This document shows, in pieces, positions 11,181-21,239 of a DNA stretch of 21,309 nt. Position numbers and translations under genes: made by a program. The notes below the pieces were generated by a model. It was not told the origin of the DNA. It worked only from the letters and a program-made list of their open reading frames with translations, and searched no databases. The stretch's first letter is position 1, and the number at the start of each line of letters is the position of its first letter. This stretch comes from Smittium culicis (lineage: Eukaryota; Kickxellomycota; Harpellomycetes; Harpellales; Legeriomycetaceae). Location of the stretch: assembly GCA_001970855.1 (NCBI GenBank), contig LSSN01002716.1:1-21309 (forward strand), in the 5' to 3' direction.

Positions 11181-12017
11181 CGCCAGACACATCCAAATTC
11201 ATAATCGAGCCGTATCGCGCTATATCAGATAGCTACTTTGAGCAAAGCCGGGTACAGAAAATTGATATTTTAATTTCAAATTTCATAAAAGTAGGATGAA
11301 AAAAATTAAATTATATAGAATAAGTCAGAGTATATTTTAATAGAATATTTTGTTAGTGTTAAATTATGGACGCGGTGTTCATAAATATAAAGCCTAACGA
11401 TTAAAAGCTAAGCGTAATTCTAAAGATGGGCTTTGAGCTTATTATGATTTTTTTTCAAGCATATTAATTTATTAAAACGGATTCTGCTCTATTAGTCAAA
11501 ACTTTTGCTTTATCACTAAATCGAATAGTTGGATACCTTTATTTTTTTACCAAGTCTGCTTTTATTTGAATAAACTAATTAGCAAGTCTGGAAATTTCCT
11601 TTTTTATCGAAAATGCGATGATCGTTGACCTTTAGCCTATAATCATACGCCTATCTTATAGTTGTTGGATATACAGAAATATATTGGCCATTAGCTGTTA
11701 ATTATTTTCCACTTTAGTAGATATTACTTTGAGCAATTCGATTTTATTCTCGACTATTGGCAAGCTAATTATCTGGTCAATATTGAATCTGCCAACCAAT
11801 GGCTAGTATACTGTGTTTTTTGTAATTTAAATAGAAAATTGGACTAAATAAAAATGGCCTTTGAGTTATAGCCTTTTAGAAGTTGGATCAGCCCTATAAC
11901 ATTAACTGTACTATTTCTTCAAAAATCAAACAGCCTTCACACCAAAGTCAAGTATTTATGGAGATTAACCACTAGCTAGTTCTCCCCTACACTATTTTCG
12001 ATTGAATTTTTAGCACA
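11181..12017. promoter_or_regulatory. Divergent intergenic region between the propeller gene and NUP43
   Basis: The two flanking genes are transcribed away from each other, so this roughly 840-bp gap must hold both promoters. No TATA box or named transcription-factor site can be assigned with confidence in such AT-rich DNA. The 50-100 bp next to the propeller gene are unusually GC-rich for the window (11185-11235). A diverged direct repeat lies inside: AAAGATGGGCTTTGAGCTTA at 11422 resembles AAAAATGGCCTTTGAGTTAT at 11850. The NUP43 start codon follows TTTTTAGCACA, so an intron in the 5' UTR ending at 12013 is possible but unproven. Confidence 0.4.
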
Positions 12018-13733
12018 ATGACTGATGCCATAGTTGATGATTTTTATTCGCATTCTATATCAGCCAAAATATCTTCTGTATGCTGGCTTCCCCCTCAAGC
12101 AGGAAAAGCGTATAATGATACAGAGCTATTGTTTGTTACAGGCTCATCGGGAAAAGTACAGGTAAATATAGAATAGTTTTTATATTAGACTTTTTTCTGG
12201 AATTCTTCTTTTTGGAATTAGCTTTATGTATTATTTCTTTGTGGAAATAGATGAACTGTGGATAATTTTCATTTATTTTTTTATCACTCTACTACTTGTA
12301 TACTTAAATCTATTAGGAACTAACCTTATGGGGAATGAAAAATCCAGATTTTAGCCCTAACCCAAATGATTTCTCTGTTTGTGAATTTGGCTCCCTTAAG
12401 CATAAAGGAGATGTTAATCACGCAGTTCCATTTGGTTCTGAAGGAGTATTAACAGCATCTTCAAATGGAAATGTTACCTATTTCAAATTGGAGGTAAGTA
12501 AACCTTTTAAAATATAAAATATATAAATAGTCAAAAATATTTAATGTTCTAAGCCTCTTTGTCTACCAAAAGGTCGTAAATCGGGAAATGGATTTTACAT
12601 TTTCAATTTATTCAATTTTTTTTTATTTTTCAGTACGACGAAGCTGAGATTAGAAACGAGCAGGAACTTCCTGCGGATATCATTCGCATTTTAACTAATA
12701 AAGGCTCTACCAAAGCTCACTACTACGAATCTGGTGAGAGCTCGCCATGTACTGCAATAACCATTAACTCTGGGTATGGATCTTCCTCTGAGATTGCTAG
12801 TTGTGGCGAGGACGGTTACTTAACTTTTATTAACTCAAGCGATTTTATTCTTTCAGAAAGACGAAGTAATAACTCTTTTCATCTTGCAAGTTTACCTTTT
12901 TCTAACTCATTTCTCTATACTATTTCAATTAGTTATTGACTATGTTCCTATCACAGACTTAAAGTGGCAAAACCAATTTCATATTGTAATTACCTCATTA
13001 ATTTTTATTTAAATCCATCTTATAAATTTACTTTTCGCCATAAACTAATTATTACCTTTGTTTTTTATTTCAATTTTAAAAAAATTAGATTTTTGGAACT
13101 TTCAATGGAAACCTAAAAATCATCGATAAAAGAAGCCCTGATTCCTATGCTCAAAGCTTTCAATTGTATGATATGCTTTATTTTATTTTGATATTCTAAT
13201 AATATTTAAAATCATCTGTCTTTTAACTCTAGCGACCCTGATACTGAATCCTCTATTAATGCGCTAGATGTACATCCATCATTGGTAATGTTATCAATTT
13301 TTTTAATTATCAATATTTTATAATCTACTAATTTTTTTGATTCATTTTTTAAAATATTATCTTTAAAATTCAGAATTATCTAGTCTCTGCCGTAAATGAA
13401 AATGGTGTAGCCAAAGTATTCGATTTAAGGAACAATAAACATGAATTAGTATCAAAATCAACCCCATTACACCTACCTTATTGGGACATTCAGTTTATCC
13501 CGCAAACTCCAAACCTAATAGCCGTTTGTTCGGAAAATGGAACGATATCCACTTTTGATTATCAACCCAACTTTATTAACCTTGAAAATGAGTGTGATAT
13601 GGAAATAAAAAATTCCTATTCTCATAGTTTAAACCAACTCTCTATAAATTGCATGGACTTTAATCCCTTTACAAAATCCAGTATGGTTCTATCTGGATCC
13701 GATAGCGAATGTATATTTATCAAAAAATTATAG
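12018..13733 (+). CDS. NUP43: Nup43-like WD-repeat nucleoporin
   Basis: Nup43 is a beta-propeller subunit of the Y-shaped (Nup107-160) scaffold of the nuclear pore complex, also found at kinetochores in animals. Seven exons join in frame to 364 aa, close to the usual 350-400: 12018-12161, 12317-12493, 12634-12865, 12933-12985, 13089-13165, 13233-13284, 13374-13733. The order of blocks follows Nup43: KISSVCWLPPQAG near the start, FVTGSSGKVQ and ELTLWGM, then LKHKGDVNHAVPFG, GVLTASSNGNVTYFKL, the conserved KAHYYESGESSPCTAI, EIASCGEDGYLTFI, ALDVHPS, VFDLRNN, LPYWDIQFIPQTPN, and the closing strand SINCMDFNPF...GSDSECIFIKKL. Start: first ATG before the KIS block, followed by a clean GTAAAT donor. 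Nup43 is absent from budding yeast, so its presence fits a lineage that kept the fuller pore scaffold. Confidence 0.93.
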
Positions 13734-14055
13734 ATTTTTACTCTAATTTACAAAATAAAAAATAATAATCTATTTCTTTGACTATGGTTCTATTACAAAA
13801 TATCCTTAATTCACGTCTTTTTCATAAACGTTAATACTGTTCATACAAATTACAATTTCTTTATATATTCACCAATTATTTAAAAATATCTTCTTACATT
13901 AAAATATTTGTTTACTAAAGATGCTAATAAAAAATAACCATGTTAAGTTAAATATTTATTTATTAGGGTTTAATAAATAATCTATTAGAAAATATTGCTG
14001 TAAACATTGGTTTTAAAAAAAACATAATATACTGGCAAGTTTGAAAATTATTCAT
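13734..14055. other. Convergent 3' intergenic gap
   Basis: This gap of about 320 bp separates the stop codons of NUP43 (plus) and the alanyl-tRNA synthetase (minus), so it should contain both polyadenylation regions. It is AT-rich and includes several AATAAA-like hexamers on both strands. No open frame or RNA gene is evident. Confidence 0.6.
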
Positions 14056-17000
14056 TTAATAGATCAGCTTTGATAAACTTTCTAAAAACGAGTTAATCGA
14101 CTGAGCATCATTGGGATTTAAAGCAAAGTTCAATTTTCCTTTAGCCAAAATCGAATTACCACCACCTTTACCACCTACAAGAGCAAACACCTTTTTAATT
14201 AAATCGCGTGCAAGTACAGATTTAGCTCCAAGGTTGTTTAGCGCAACATCACTACCAACCTTCAAGACCAAATTGTCATCTTGTATTGTGATTATAATTC
14301 TTTGTGGATACTTATTGGACAAGTAAACTGCGCGCTCGCTAGACCAGCTTGGGATTATCCTTGAACTAGGCGTATTTTTATCAATTGTATCAAAGGCTTG
14401 AGTATTTGAAATACTTGGCATTAAGTGAATACTAGTTGTAACGCCCATTATTTGACTGGAATTACCGTATAAATATCCCAAATCCAAGCTACGAGATTTA
14501 TCCAAGACTAAAACATCCTCAACTATCTTACCATTTATTGACAAGAGATTTTCAACAACTAAATCTGAATCTAGTTTAGATTTTAATGACTTTGATATAT
14601 CGCCGCAAACACTAAATAGCTCGTCAACATTAGAATTTATTTCTGTTGGGTACTCTAGTGATTTGCTTGAAAGAATCTGTTTTAACTCCACATTCTTAGG
14701 ATTGACAAGCTCAATTTTCTTTTTTTTGTTAAAAGTTGCTATCATATCTTTAACTTTTTTTAATACAGAGCTAGAATCGATTAAATGTTTGGTTGAAGAT
14801 ATCCCTGCCATGGCTTCTATTCTCCTGGTACCACTGCCTGTAGAACATTCTGATAAAATAATAAATGGAAAAACACCAAATGTTGAATTAAGGTGAGTCC
14901 CTGCACAAAGTTCAGTAGATATTCTTGGAGCAGAGCTACACTCTTCGTTTTTAGAGTTGGAACTTTCCTTAGTATCATTATTTACGTTTATTTTACCCCC
15001 ACCAACAGAAACGACCCTTACTTTAGTCAATTTATCATATGTTGCACTAAATTCGCCGAGAGCTTTATCCTTGTTTTTTGCATCATCAATTGTTGTCAAA
15101 TGCGTAAATATTGGATAGTCTAGGATTGCCCATTCATTTACCAAATTCTCTACTGACTGAATTTGCTCATCAGAAAGCTTAGATGGATTAGCAAAATCAA
15201 ACCTAAACCTGTCTGTGCTAATTGATGAACCTGATTGAACGACATGATTTCCTAAAACTTTGCGAAGAGCTGCTTGAAGCAGATGAGTTGCAGTGTGATG
15301 AGTAGAGACGAGTCGACGTTCAATATAATTTACTTTGCATACTAACAAATCGCCAACTTTGATTTTAGTATTTTTATTTTCATTAATGCTGTCATATAAA
15401 ATAGGTTCTAATATCACGGCGCTTAGTTCGCCTGAAATAGGTGAAACTGTTTTGACATTAAACCTGCTCTCGGGATAACCTTTGATAAAAACTAATCCTT
15501 TATCACAAGGTTGACCTCCCCCAAAACCATAGAAAGGACATGGGTCAATTACTACACAAAGGTTACCTATAAAAATAAATTATAGAGCTTTCAATATTTC
15601 AGCAAATAAGAAAAATAAATTCAAGGGTTTGTTGATTACAAGTCAATATAAATTCAGTTACCGTCTTCCAGCTCCTTAACTGCTTGTACTTTACAGTCTT
15701 GGTATGAAAAATTATCAAAATTTTTTCTAGCAGTATCAGTAAGATCGTTTATATTAGTTCTTTCAGCGCTACATGAAAATAGCTCATAACCAGAAAATTT
15801 GGATTTCAAATCTTTGTTTTTACAGGATTCAAAAAATTCAGATATGCTTGAAGATTCACTTTTATTATCTATATTGCCAGCCGTCCAAGTTTTCCTGCTT
15901 TTTTCTTTCACACTTTCAAGCTTTTCCTCGAATTCTAATTTTTTTTAAAAAAATTTATTTAAATTTATATGCAAATTAATTTGTTTTTATAACTAGGTGC
16001 TTTTCTCTGTTGCTACTTGTTTATTTATTGGCTTTTTAAACAGTATAAAATTTACAGCGGTTTAAAATATGACCGTATAAAACCAAGATACCTACTTTGC
16101 ATATTAAAACTTAGGCCTCTTTCAGAAATAATAATTTGCGTTAAATCTGGGGGAAGACCATGGGTGTCATACAACTCAAAAACAAAATCAACACTTAGCT
16201 CATTAGTGGTTAGAGATTGAATTTCTTTTTCCAAGTGGAAAAGTCCTTTTTCTAAAGTATTGAAAAATAAGGATTCTTCTGAACTCAAAGTTCTTATAAT
16301 GGTATCTTTGTTCTCTGTGAGAGAACTGTAAACTTTTCCTAGAGTAGACTCAACAAACGGATATAGTTTTGCCAATAACCCCTCTATATGAATTAAAGCG
16401 TAATATAATGATTATAAATTAGAAGTAATGTATGTATAATAAGCATATTTTTATATTTCAAAATAAGTAAATAAAATTTTTAGTAAATACTTAATTACGA
16501 TGAAGATATTTACCTGTTGACCCAAGTTGGTAAGCTGATCTTATAGCCCTTCGTATAATTCGTCTCAAAACATAGCCTCTACCAGTATTTCTATTTTAGT
16601 AAAAAATTACAGCATAAGTGTGTAATAAATAAAGCATAATATAATATATAATAATTGATAAATATAAATCTTAGTAAATGCTCTTACGATGGAAAAACTC
16701 CTTGAGAAATTAATAAGGAGCATGATCGTATATGATCAGCAATTATTCTATAATGCTCAATGATTTTTTTTTCTGATGACTCTTTGATTCTCGAAGTAGA
16801 GTTCATGCTATTTAAAGTGGCCTTGATTCCGTTTATTAGGTATGAAAATTCATCGGTTTCAAAGTTAGAGTTGACCTTTTGCAAAACACTTGCTAAACGT
16901 TCTAAGCCCATTCCTGTGTCTATACAAGTAGTTTCCAATTCAGAGATGGATTTATCAGCATTAAGACGTTTATTCATAAATACAACATTCCAAAGCTCAA

Positions 17001-18017
17001 TCCACTGATCTTCATGATTTTCTGGGATGTCTTTTCTTTGCATGTTCCAAAAAATTTCGGTGCAAGAACCGCAAGGACCTTCATTTGTTCCCATACTCCA
17101 AAAGTTATCGGACTCTGGTAGCTGAAGAATTTTACTAGGATCTAATCCTATCACATTTTCCCAAATCCGTCTGGATTCATTATCGCCCTTTAAAACGCTA
17201 ATAAACAAATTTTTTATTAAAATTAATCAATACTATTAAAAAACCTATTAAGAAATAAAAGCATCAATAATTGGCATAATGAAGATACCATTATTAAAAC
17301 AAATATAACATATATAAAGAAGTTCTGTTTTTGAATATATTTAGCTTAAATTGTGCGGCGCATGCGAAATTAAATCAAATTAAAGTAGATATTAAAATTA
17401 AGCAGTGTATGTAGAAGTGCTGGTAACTAACCTCACTCGCAATCGAGAAATTGGTAAATTTAGCTCATTAGTCAAAAAATTCCAAGCTAGTTGAATCGCT
17501 TTTTCTTTGCTATAAGAGTTGAAAGAAAAATTACCCATCATTTCGAAGAATGTGTGATGCCTAGGCGATCTTCCGACATCATCAAGATCGTTATGTTTTC
17601 CGCCAGCTCTAATACATTGTTGTATTGTTGTGATTTTTTTAGTTGGTGCCATTTCAGGATTTATGAAATAGTTTTTGAAAGGGACCATGCCTAGAAGTTA
17701 AAATTGGAACAAGTTTAAGTATTAGTGATTTTGTTTAGACGCTTAATGTTGCTAAAATTAATATAATTATATATCTATCTTGCAAATTTTTTTGTACCAG
17801 CATTTGTGAAAATTAAAGAATTGTCATTAAGAGGAACTATTGGGTAGCTTGGCTCGGGCTTATGGCCATTTTCAACAAAGTATGAGGTGAATTTTTTTCG
17901 TAAATCATTTGTAGTTAAATACGTGATGTATCTAGATCTTAGAAATGCCGACGGAGATTTTAATTTACCCTGGTACTGAATATGTAGTACATTTTTTAAA
18001 TTATGAATTCTAAGCAT
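14056..18017 (-). CDS. AARS2: Alanyl-tRNA synthetase, bacterial/mitochondrial type
   Basis: The enzyme charges tRNA-Ala with alanine and edits mis-charged Ser/Gly. Seven exons join in frame to 1045 aa: 18017-17798, 17690-17432, 17197-16688, 16590-16514, 16383-16096, 15934-15662, 15566-14056. Two donors are unusual: GTACAA after exon 1 and GTTAGT after exon 2. Residues 1-33 are basic, hydroxylated and free of acids, which fits a mitochondrial presequence, followed by [14 protein letters not shown]. Catalytic core: [20 protein letters not shown] (99-108), motif 2 [14 protein letters not shown] (from 117), [11 protein letters not shown] (200-210), motif 3 GMGLER (255-260), then [17 protein letters not shown]. 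Editing domain: HHTATHLL with His633 and His637, and Cys763/His767 in ELCAGTH. An S/N/E-rich insert precedes ELCAGTH. C-Ala domain: [13 protein letters not shown] (from 1007). [13 protein letters not shown] is the bacterial wording, not the cytosolic one. Usual lengths are 870-970 aa, so this one is long. No second in-frame Met lies between the presequence and the core, so dual cytosolic use is not evident. Confidence 0.97.
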
Positions 18018-18256
18018 TAATTTGTACGAATTATCTTGATTTCAGAATGAGATTGTATTTTGGATTATCAGAAATATTCTAATAACTGAATGTGTATCTA
18101 AAAGCGAAGTTATCAATTTTATCAATCTATATTTAGCTTGGAATTAAGCTTTCAAAAAAAAAAAAAAGGATAATATCAAAAGCAATAGTAACTAGTGCTT
18201 TATATAGAGTATAACTAAACTATAAGTTTCAGCCCAGACGCTACGTTAGCTTTAGA
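18018..18256. promoter_or_regulatory. Upstream region of the alanyl-tRNA synthetase gene
   Basis: This AT-rich gap of about 240 bp lies between the synthetase start and the stop of the small upstream gene on the same strand. It includes an A-run of 14 (about 18154-18167 on plus). It must carry the synthetase promoter unless transcription starts further upstream. No specific site can be named. Confidence 0.35.
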
Positions 18257-18507
18257 TCAAATTATTAGCTTCATGTATTTATCCATAATCCAGTCAATTT
18301 CCTTTGGCTGAACTAATTTCTTTCTAACATTTGGCAGAGCCGAATTGATTTTCTCTAATTGTCTGATCTAGCAACAAAAACAACATTTAAATACCATTAG
18401 CGATAAAAATGGAGATTAAAATTGAACTAACGATTTAGAAATGAGATAATGTAATTTGTGGAATGTTGTATCAACTGTTGTATCCACAAAAATAGGATTA
18501 GTACGCT
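18257..18507 (-). CDS. 3' exons of a small unrecognised gene (5' end not found)
   Basis: Two exons can be read: 18507-18432 and 18362-18257, separated by an intron with a GTTAGT donor (also used in the neighbouring synthetase gene) and an ATCAG acceptor. The joined reading runs RTNPIFVDTTVDTTFHKLHY, continues with LISKSQLEKINSALPNVRKK, and ends LVQPKEIDWIMDKYMKLII before TGA. It is helical and amphipathic, with none of the Lys/Asn runs typical of chance frames here. An alternative acceptor CTAG at 18368 gives a different junction, and TACTAAT near 18500 could instead be a branch site with the exon starting at 18478. No ATG leads into this frame: the only minus-strand ATG upstream of it (at about 18557) meets a stop after five codons. 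It is therefore partial, mis-joined, or decayed. Family not recognised; the length suggests a small subunit of a larger complex. Confidence 0.45.
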
Positions 18508-18752
18508 CTGATTACTGGCTAAGATGCAATGGTTAAGGTTGTTAGGTAGCAAATAACATTTTTAGTTTCAGCTTTTTTTGGCACAAATTTAAAAAGCTAT
18601 ATCAGGAATCTATGCAAGAAAAAAAAATAATTTTATCTAAATCAAGCTATACTAGATATACACTTTATTGTTTCTATGTTGAATCAAATTTTATATTGTG
18701 TCTGACAAAAACTTTATAGCGCAGAAAGATTTCTAACTACGATTAAAGAAAA
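18508..18752. promoter_or_regulatory. Divergent gap upstream of bL32m
   Basis: This AT-rich stretch of about 245 bp lies between the unresolved 5' end of the small minus-strand gene and the bL32m start. It should contain the bL32m promoter. On the minus strand a frame is open from about 18560 down to the intron donor at 18431 (…NNLNHCILASNQSVLILFLW…), overlapping the exon reading. It has no ATG and was not accepted as coding. Confidence 0.35.
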
Positions 18753-19145
18753 ATGTCGATTTCAATTAGCAAAACTCAAATGATCTTGAATGGATTCCGC
18801 TTGCCGCGTTTTTCAATAACTAAGAATATTATAAAATCTGTGAAAACATCTATAATTCCAACACTTTCGAATTTCGGTTATAACTCTTTAACTTCCAAAT
18901 TCCAATCTATTAGAGCTATTCCTTCCTTGTACGATATTTTAAGCGATATTATCCTAAGAGCTGTCCCTAAAAAGAAAACCACACATTCTAAAAAGCGTAT
19001 GAGATCGGCTGGTAAGGGCAATGTCAATAGAACTGATATTGTTAGATGTCCAGGCTGCGGTAGAGTAAAACTCATGGGTCATTTGTGCTTACATTGCTAC
19101 AAGGATATAAAAAGAAGACTAAAAAATGCTTTATTTAAAGAATAG
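18753..19145 (+). CDS. MRPL32: Mitochondrial large-subunit ribosomal protein bL32m
   Basis: This is a structural protein of the large subunit of the mitochondrial ribosome. It is intronless, 130 aa. Residues 1-68 are basic and poor in acids and form a long presequence (ILNGFRLPRFSITKNIIKSV). The mature part begins at the family signature AVPKKKTTHSKKRMRSAGKG (70-89). It carries the four-cysteine zinc site Cys99, Cys102, Cys112 and Cys115 (CPGC...CLHC). In yeast the m-AAA protease matures MrpL32 near this signature and so controls ribosome assembly; the same is inferred here. Start: the first Met (AAAAATG context); a second Met at residue 10 would leave the presequence intact. The gene diverges from the small minus-strand gene and converges on mL45. 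Confidence 0.95.
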   Translation: MSISISKTQMILNGFRLPRFSITKNIIKSVKTSIIPTLSNFGYNSLTSKFQSIRAIPSLYDILSDIILRAVPKKKTTHSKKRMRSAGKGNVNRTDIVRCPGCGRVKLMGHLCLHCYKDIKRRLKNALFKE

Positions 19146-19396
19146 ACTATTTATTTCTCCTGCTTTTCAGCATAAGAAAACGTTTTATAATACAATTAGC
19201 ATATGAAACTAATAAATTTTTATTAATACACATCCTATTATTTAAATTCTTGAATTATAGCATAAAAATCTATAAATATAAGAATACTATAAATTTTAGC
19301 TTCACTGCTCAAAAAAAATTTTTATAATTAGTTTATTAAAGGAGATAATGATTTAACGTTCTAAAATATATAGAAATAAATTGGTAGAGCTATTAG
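19146..19396. other. Convergent 3' gap between bL32m and mL45
   Basis: This gap of about 250 bp joins the ends of two converging genes for mitochondrial ribosomal proteins. It is AT-rich, with AATAAA-like signals on both strands. No gene or repeat is visible. Confidence 0.55.
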
Positions 19397-20513
19397 TTAT
19401 TTCTTGTATGGAATTAGGAATTTGGTTTCCTCGATCTTTCCATAAATTACCCATGGAGTTCCTTCAGATCCTGTGATTTTTTGATACACTACATATTCGT
19501 TTATTGGGATTGGTTTGTCTGGATCACCGCCTATTAACTTTCCGTTTTTACTATAAATTGAAATGGACTGTAGTTGTTGGATTCTAACAACTACTTGGAA
19601 AATGTAACAATCATCAGATAGACGTCCTAATCTAGCTTGAACGATTCTTGCTGGGCTTATATCGCTGATCTTTTTCCACTTATAAATACCAACTCTTTTT
19701 TTTAAGTCTCCTTTAAGTTTCTATTTTTTATTATTCAAGTTAGTGTTGTTTAAATATTAGATCATTTACTTTTCAATTTTTGTAGAGAATAAATTACCTT
19801 TAGCATTGAAAACTGACAAATGTGTTCTAAAGTATCCCGATCACCACTACGTAGATATTAAAAATTAATTAAGATTTTAAAATAGTCTTTAATTAAAAAC
19901 CTTAGAAGAATTAGAAAGTAGCTAAGTATTCATGAATAAAGCTATTCGTTTAAAACTTACTTAGCAAAGGCTGTGTTCATATCTTCATATTGACCTACAG
20001 CATCATTAATAAATTCGCGCGGCTTCCAGTTTTTCAATCTCCATTTAATGTTACCGATACTAATGAATTAAAAATTCATTTTAAATTATAATTTTTTTCT
20101 GAATATTAATATTAATGATAATATATAGACAATTATACATACGCAAAAGTTGTTGACATAAAATTTTTCCAGTGCTGTAAGGCAATTTTTAATCCTAGCT
20201 TAGAAAATATGGAAGGTCTTCTTTCCTTTGGTATGGGAACAAAATCGCCTATTGTTATATAGTTTAAGGGAATTCAAAATATTTATTATTATGCCTAATT
20301 TTTATAGTGTAGAAGGTTGGAAAATAGCTTACCCAAGAGTCCATGTTCTGGCATCATAAAACGTGTTTGATTTCTATTAGCAGTACTTGAATATCTGAGC
20401 CCGCCGGCTATCAAACCTTTCAAGGCATTGCTTCCTACAAGTTGCTTGTTGAATTTACTTGCAATCAGTAGACCAGGCGCCCTACAAAAATTTGAAATTC
20501 TGATGCAATTCAT
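19397..20513 (-). CDS. MRPL45: Mitochondrial ribosomal protein mL45 (Mba1/MRPL45, Tim44-like domain)
   Basis: mL45/Mba1 sits at the peptide exit of the mitochondrial ribosome and ties it to the inner membrane, aiding co-translational insertion with Oxa1. Five exons join in frame to 252 aa: 20513-20333, 20248-20143, 20059-19961, 19846-19798, 19720-19397. Residues 1-45 form a presequence (MNCIRISNFCRAPGLLIASK), followed by the family block HGLLGDFVPIPKERRPSIFS. The Tim44-like domain covers about residues 110-250: REFINDAVGQYEDMNTAFA, GDRDTLEHICQFSML, KWKKISDISPARIVQARLG, IFQVVVRIQQLQSISIYSKN, INEYVVYQKI and TPWVIYGKIE. These align well with animal mL45. An upstream in-frame Met at 20573 would add 20 residues of poorer presequence character, so 20513 was chosen. 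An acceptor-like TTTTTGTAG occurs inside exon 1, so the first exon is the least certain. Confidence 0.88.
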
Positions 20514-20689
20514 ACTTTCTTTTTTATATATAGCAATTGTAGCTGAATATATTATCTTATAAATGTATTCCAAAAAGAATAGCTAACATTTAGCTTTATA
20601 TTAGAGTTTAATCGCAAAAGTCACCAAAGTTAATTCTACAAAAAAAATTGATTAATTATATCTTGGCCTCTTCGAATTTTATATATTTT

Positions 20690-21239
20690 TTACATCAATA
20701 CCAATTTTTCATAGGCCCTTGTAGGTTTGTACTTTTGTAGCAAATATTGATTGTAAAACTGAGCCCTATAATTACTGATTTCAATAACATAATTCGTAGA
20801 TAAGCATTATTTTTTTAATAGGCACAAACCCAATAAATATTATACTTACCTAAACTTATCACTGTAAGATGTAAAGTAGAAATAGAAATAGATATAGCTT
20901 ATTACTAAAAAATCATCTGATCCAGGAACAAGTTTAGAAATAAAATAATACACCTGGAAAAGTTTTATCCCTTTCCAGTCCAACAAGAAAGAATATTTAA
21001 ATATATTAACTCAAAACCTTAAATCTATCGATTCATTTTTATATATATTTTTGTATAGAGCTATTAATCATGAATTATTAGATTTTTTAGCTATTTTTGT
21101 TTATTTTTTATACTATAATCTTTAAAAAATCGGATTTTTTTGTCGCTAGGATACGATTTTTTGACACGCCTAGATTCAGTAGTACTATATATTAGGATTT
21201 TTTTCAAAATTAAACTATTTACTTAAAAAAACATTTCAT
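20690..21239 (-). CDS. Probable small four-exon gene with a membrane-like segment
   Basis: Four exons join in frame to about 107 aa: 21239-21223, 21184-21114, 21009-20850, 20765-20690. The third exon is the best supported: it reads LLDWKGIKLFQVYYFISKL, then VPGSDDFLVISYIYFYFYF, and ends in a perfect GTAAGTAT donor. Exon 4 follows in the matching phase after ATTATAG and reads RAQFYNQYLLQKYKPTRAYE before ending KLVLM. Exons 1-2 (MKCFFN, then TTESRRVKKSYPSDKKIRFF) are weaker: the exon-2 donor is GTATAA and the exon-3 acceptor is TTTTGAG, although all phases agree. The segment around FLVISYIYFYFYF could span a membrane once, with basic stretches on both sides. I do not recognise the family. If exons 1-2 are wrong, the gene may begin beyond the window. 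Confidence 0.45.

Noticed and set aside
16017..16220. Plus-strand 67-codon frame beginning [11 protein letters not shown]
   Set aside because: It overlaps exon 5 of the synthetase on the opposite strand and the adjoining intron; no independent support.
14111..17694. Several plus-strand open frames of 67-82 codons opposite the alanyl-tRNA synthetase
   Set aside because: They are antisense shadows of well-supported exons, without their own motifs or splice structure.
2729..18017. A functional module linking Cex1-type tRNA export, a nucleoporin and a tRNA synthetase
   Set aside because: The genes have different orientations, the synthetase is mitochondrial, and no shared regulatory sequence is visible; coincidence is the simpler reading.
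20954..20978. Hairpin CTGGAAA...TTTCCAG resembling the palindrome at 7858
   Set aside because: It falls inside the proposed third exon of the small gene at the right end and is explained by coding sequence; the resemblance is limited to CTTTCCAG.
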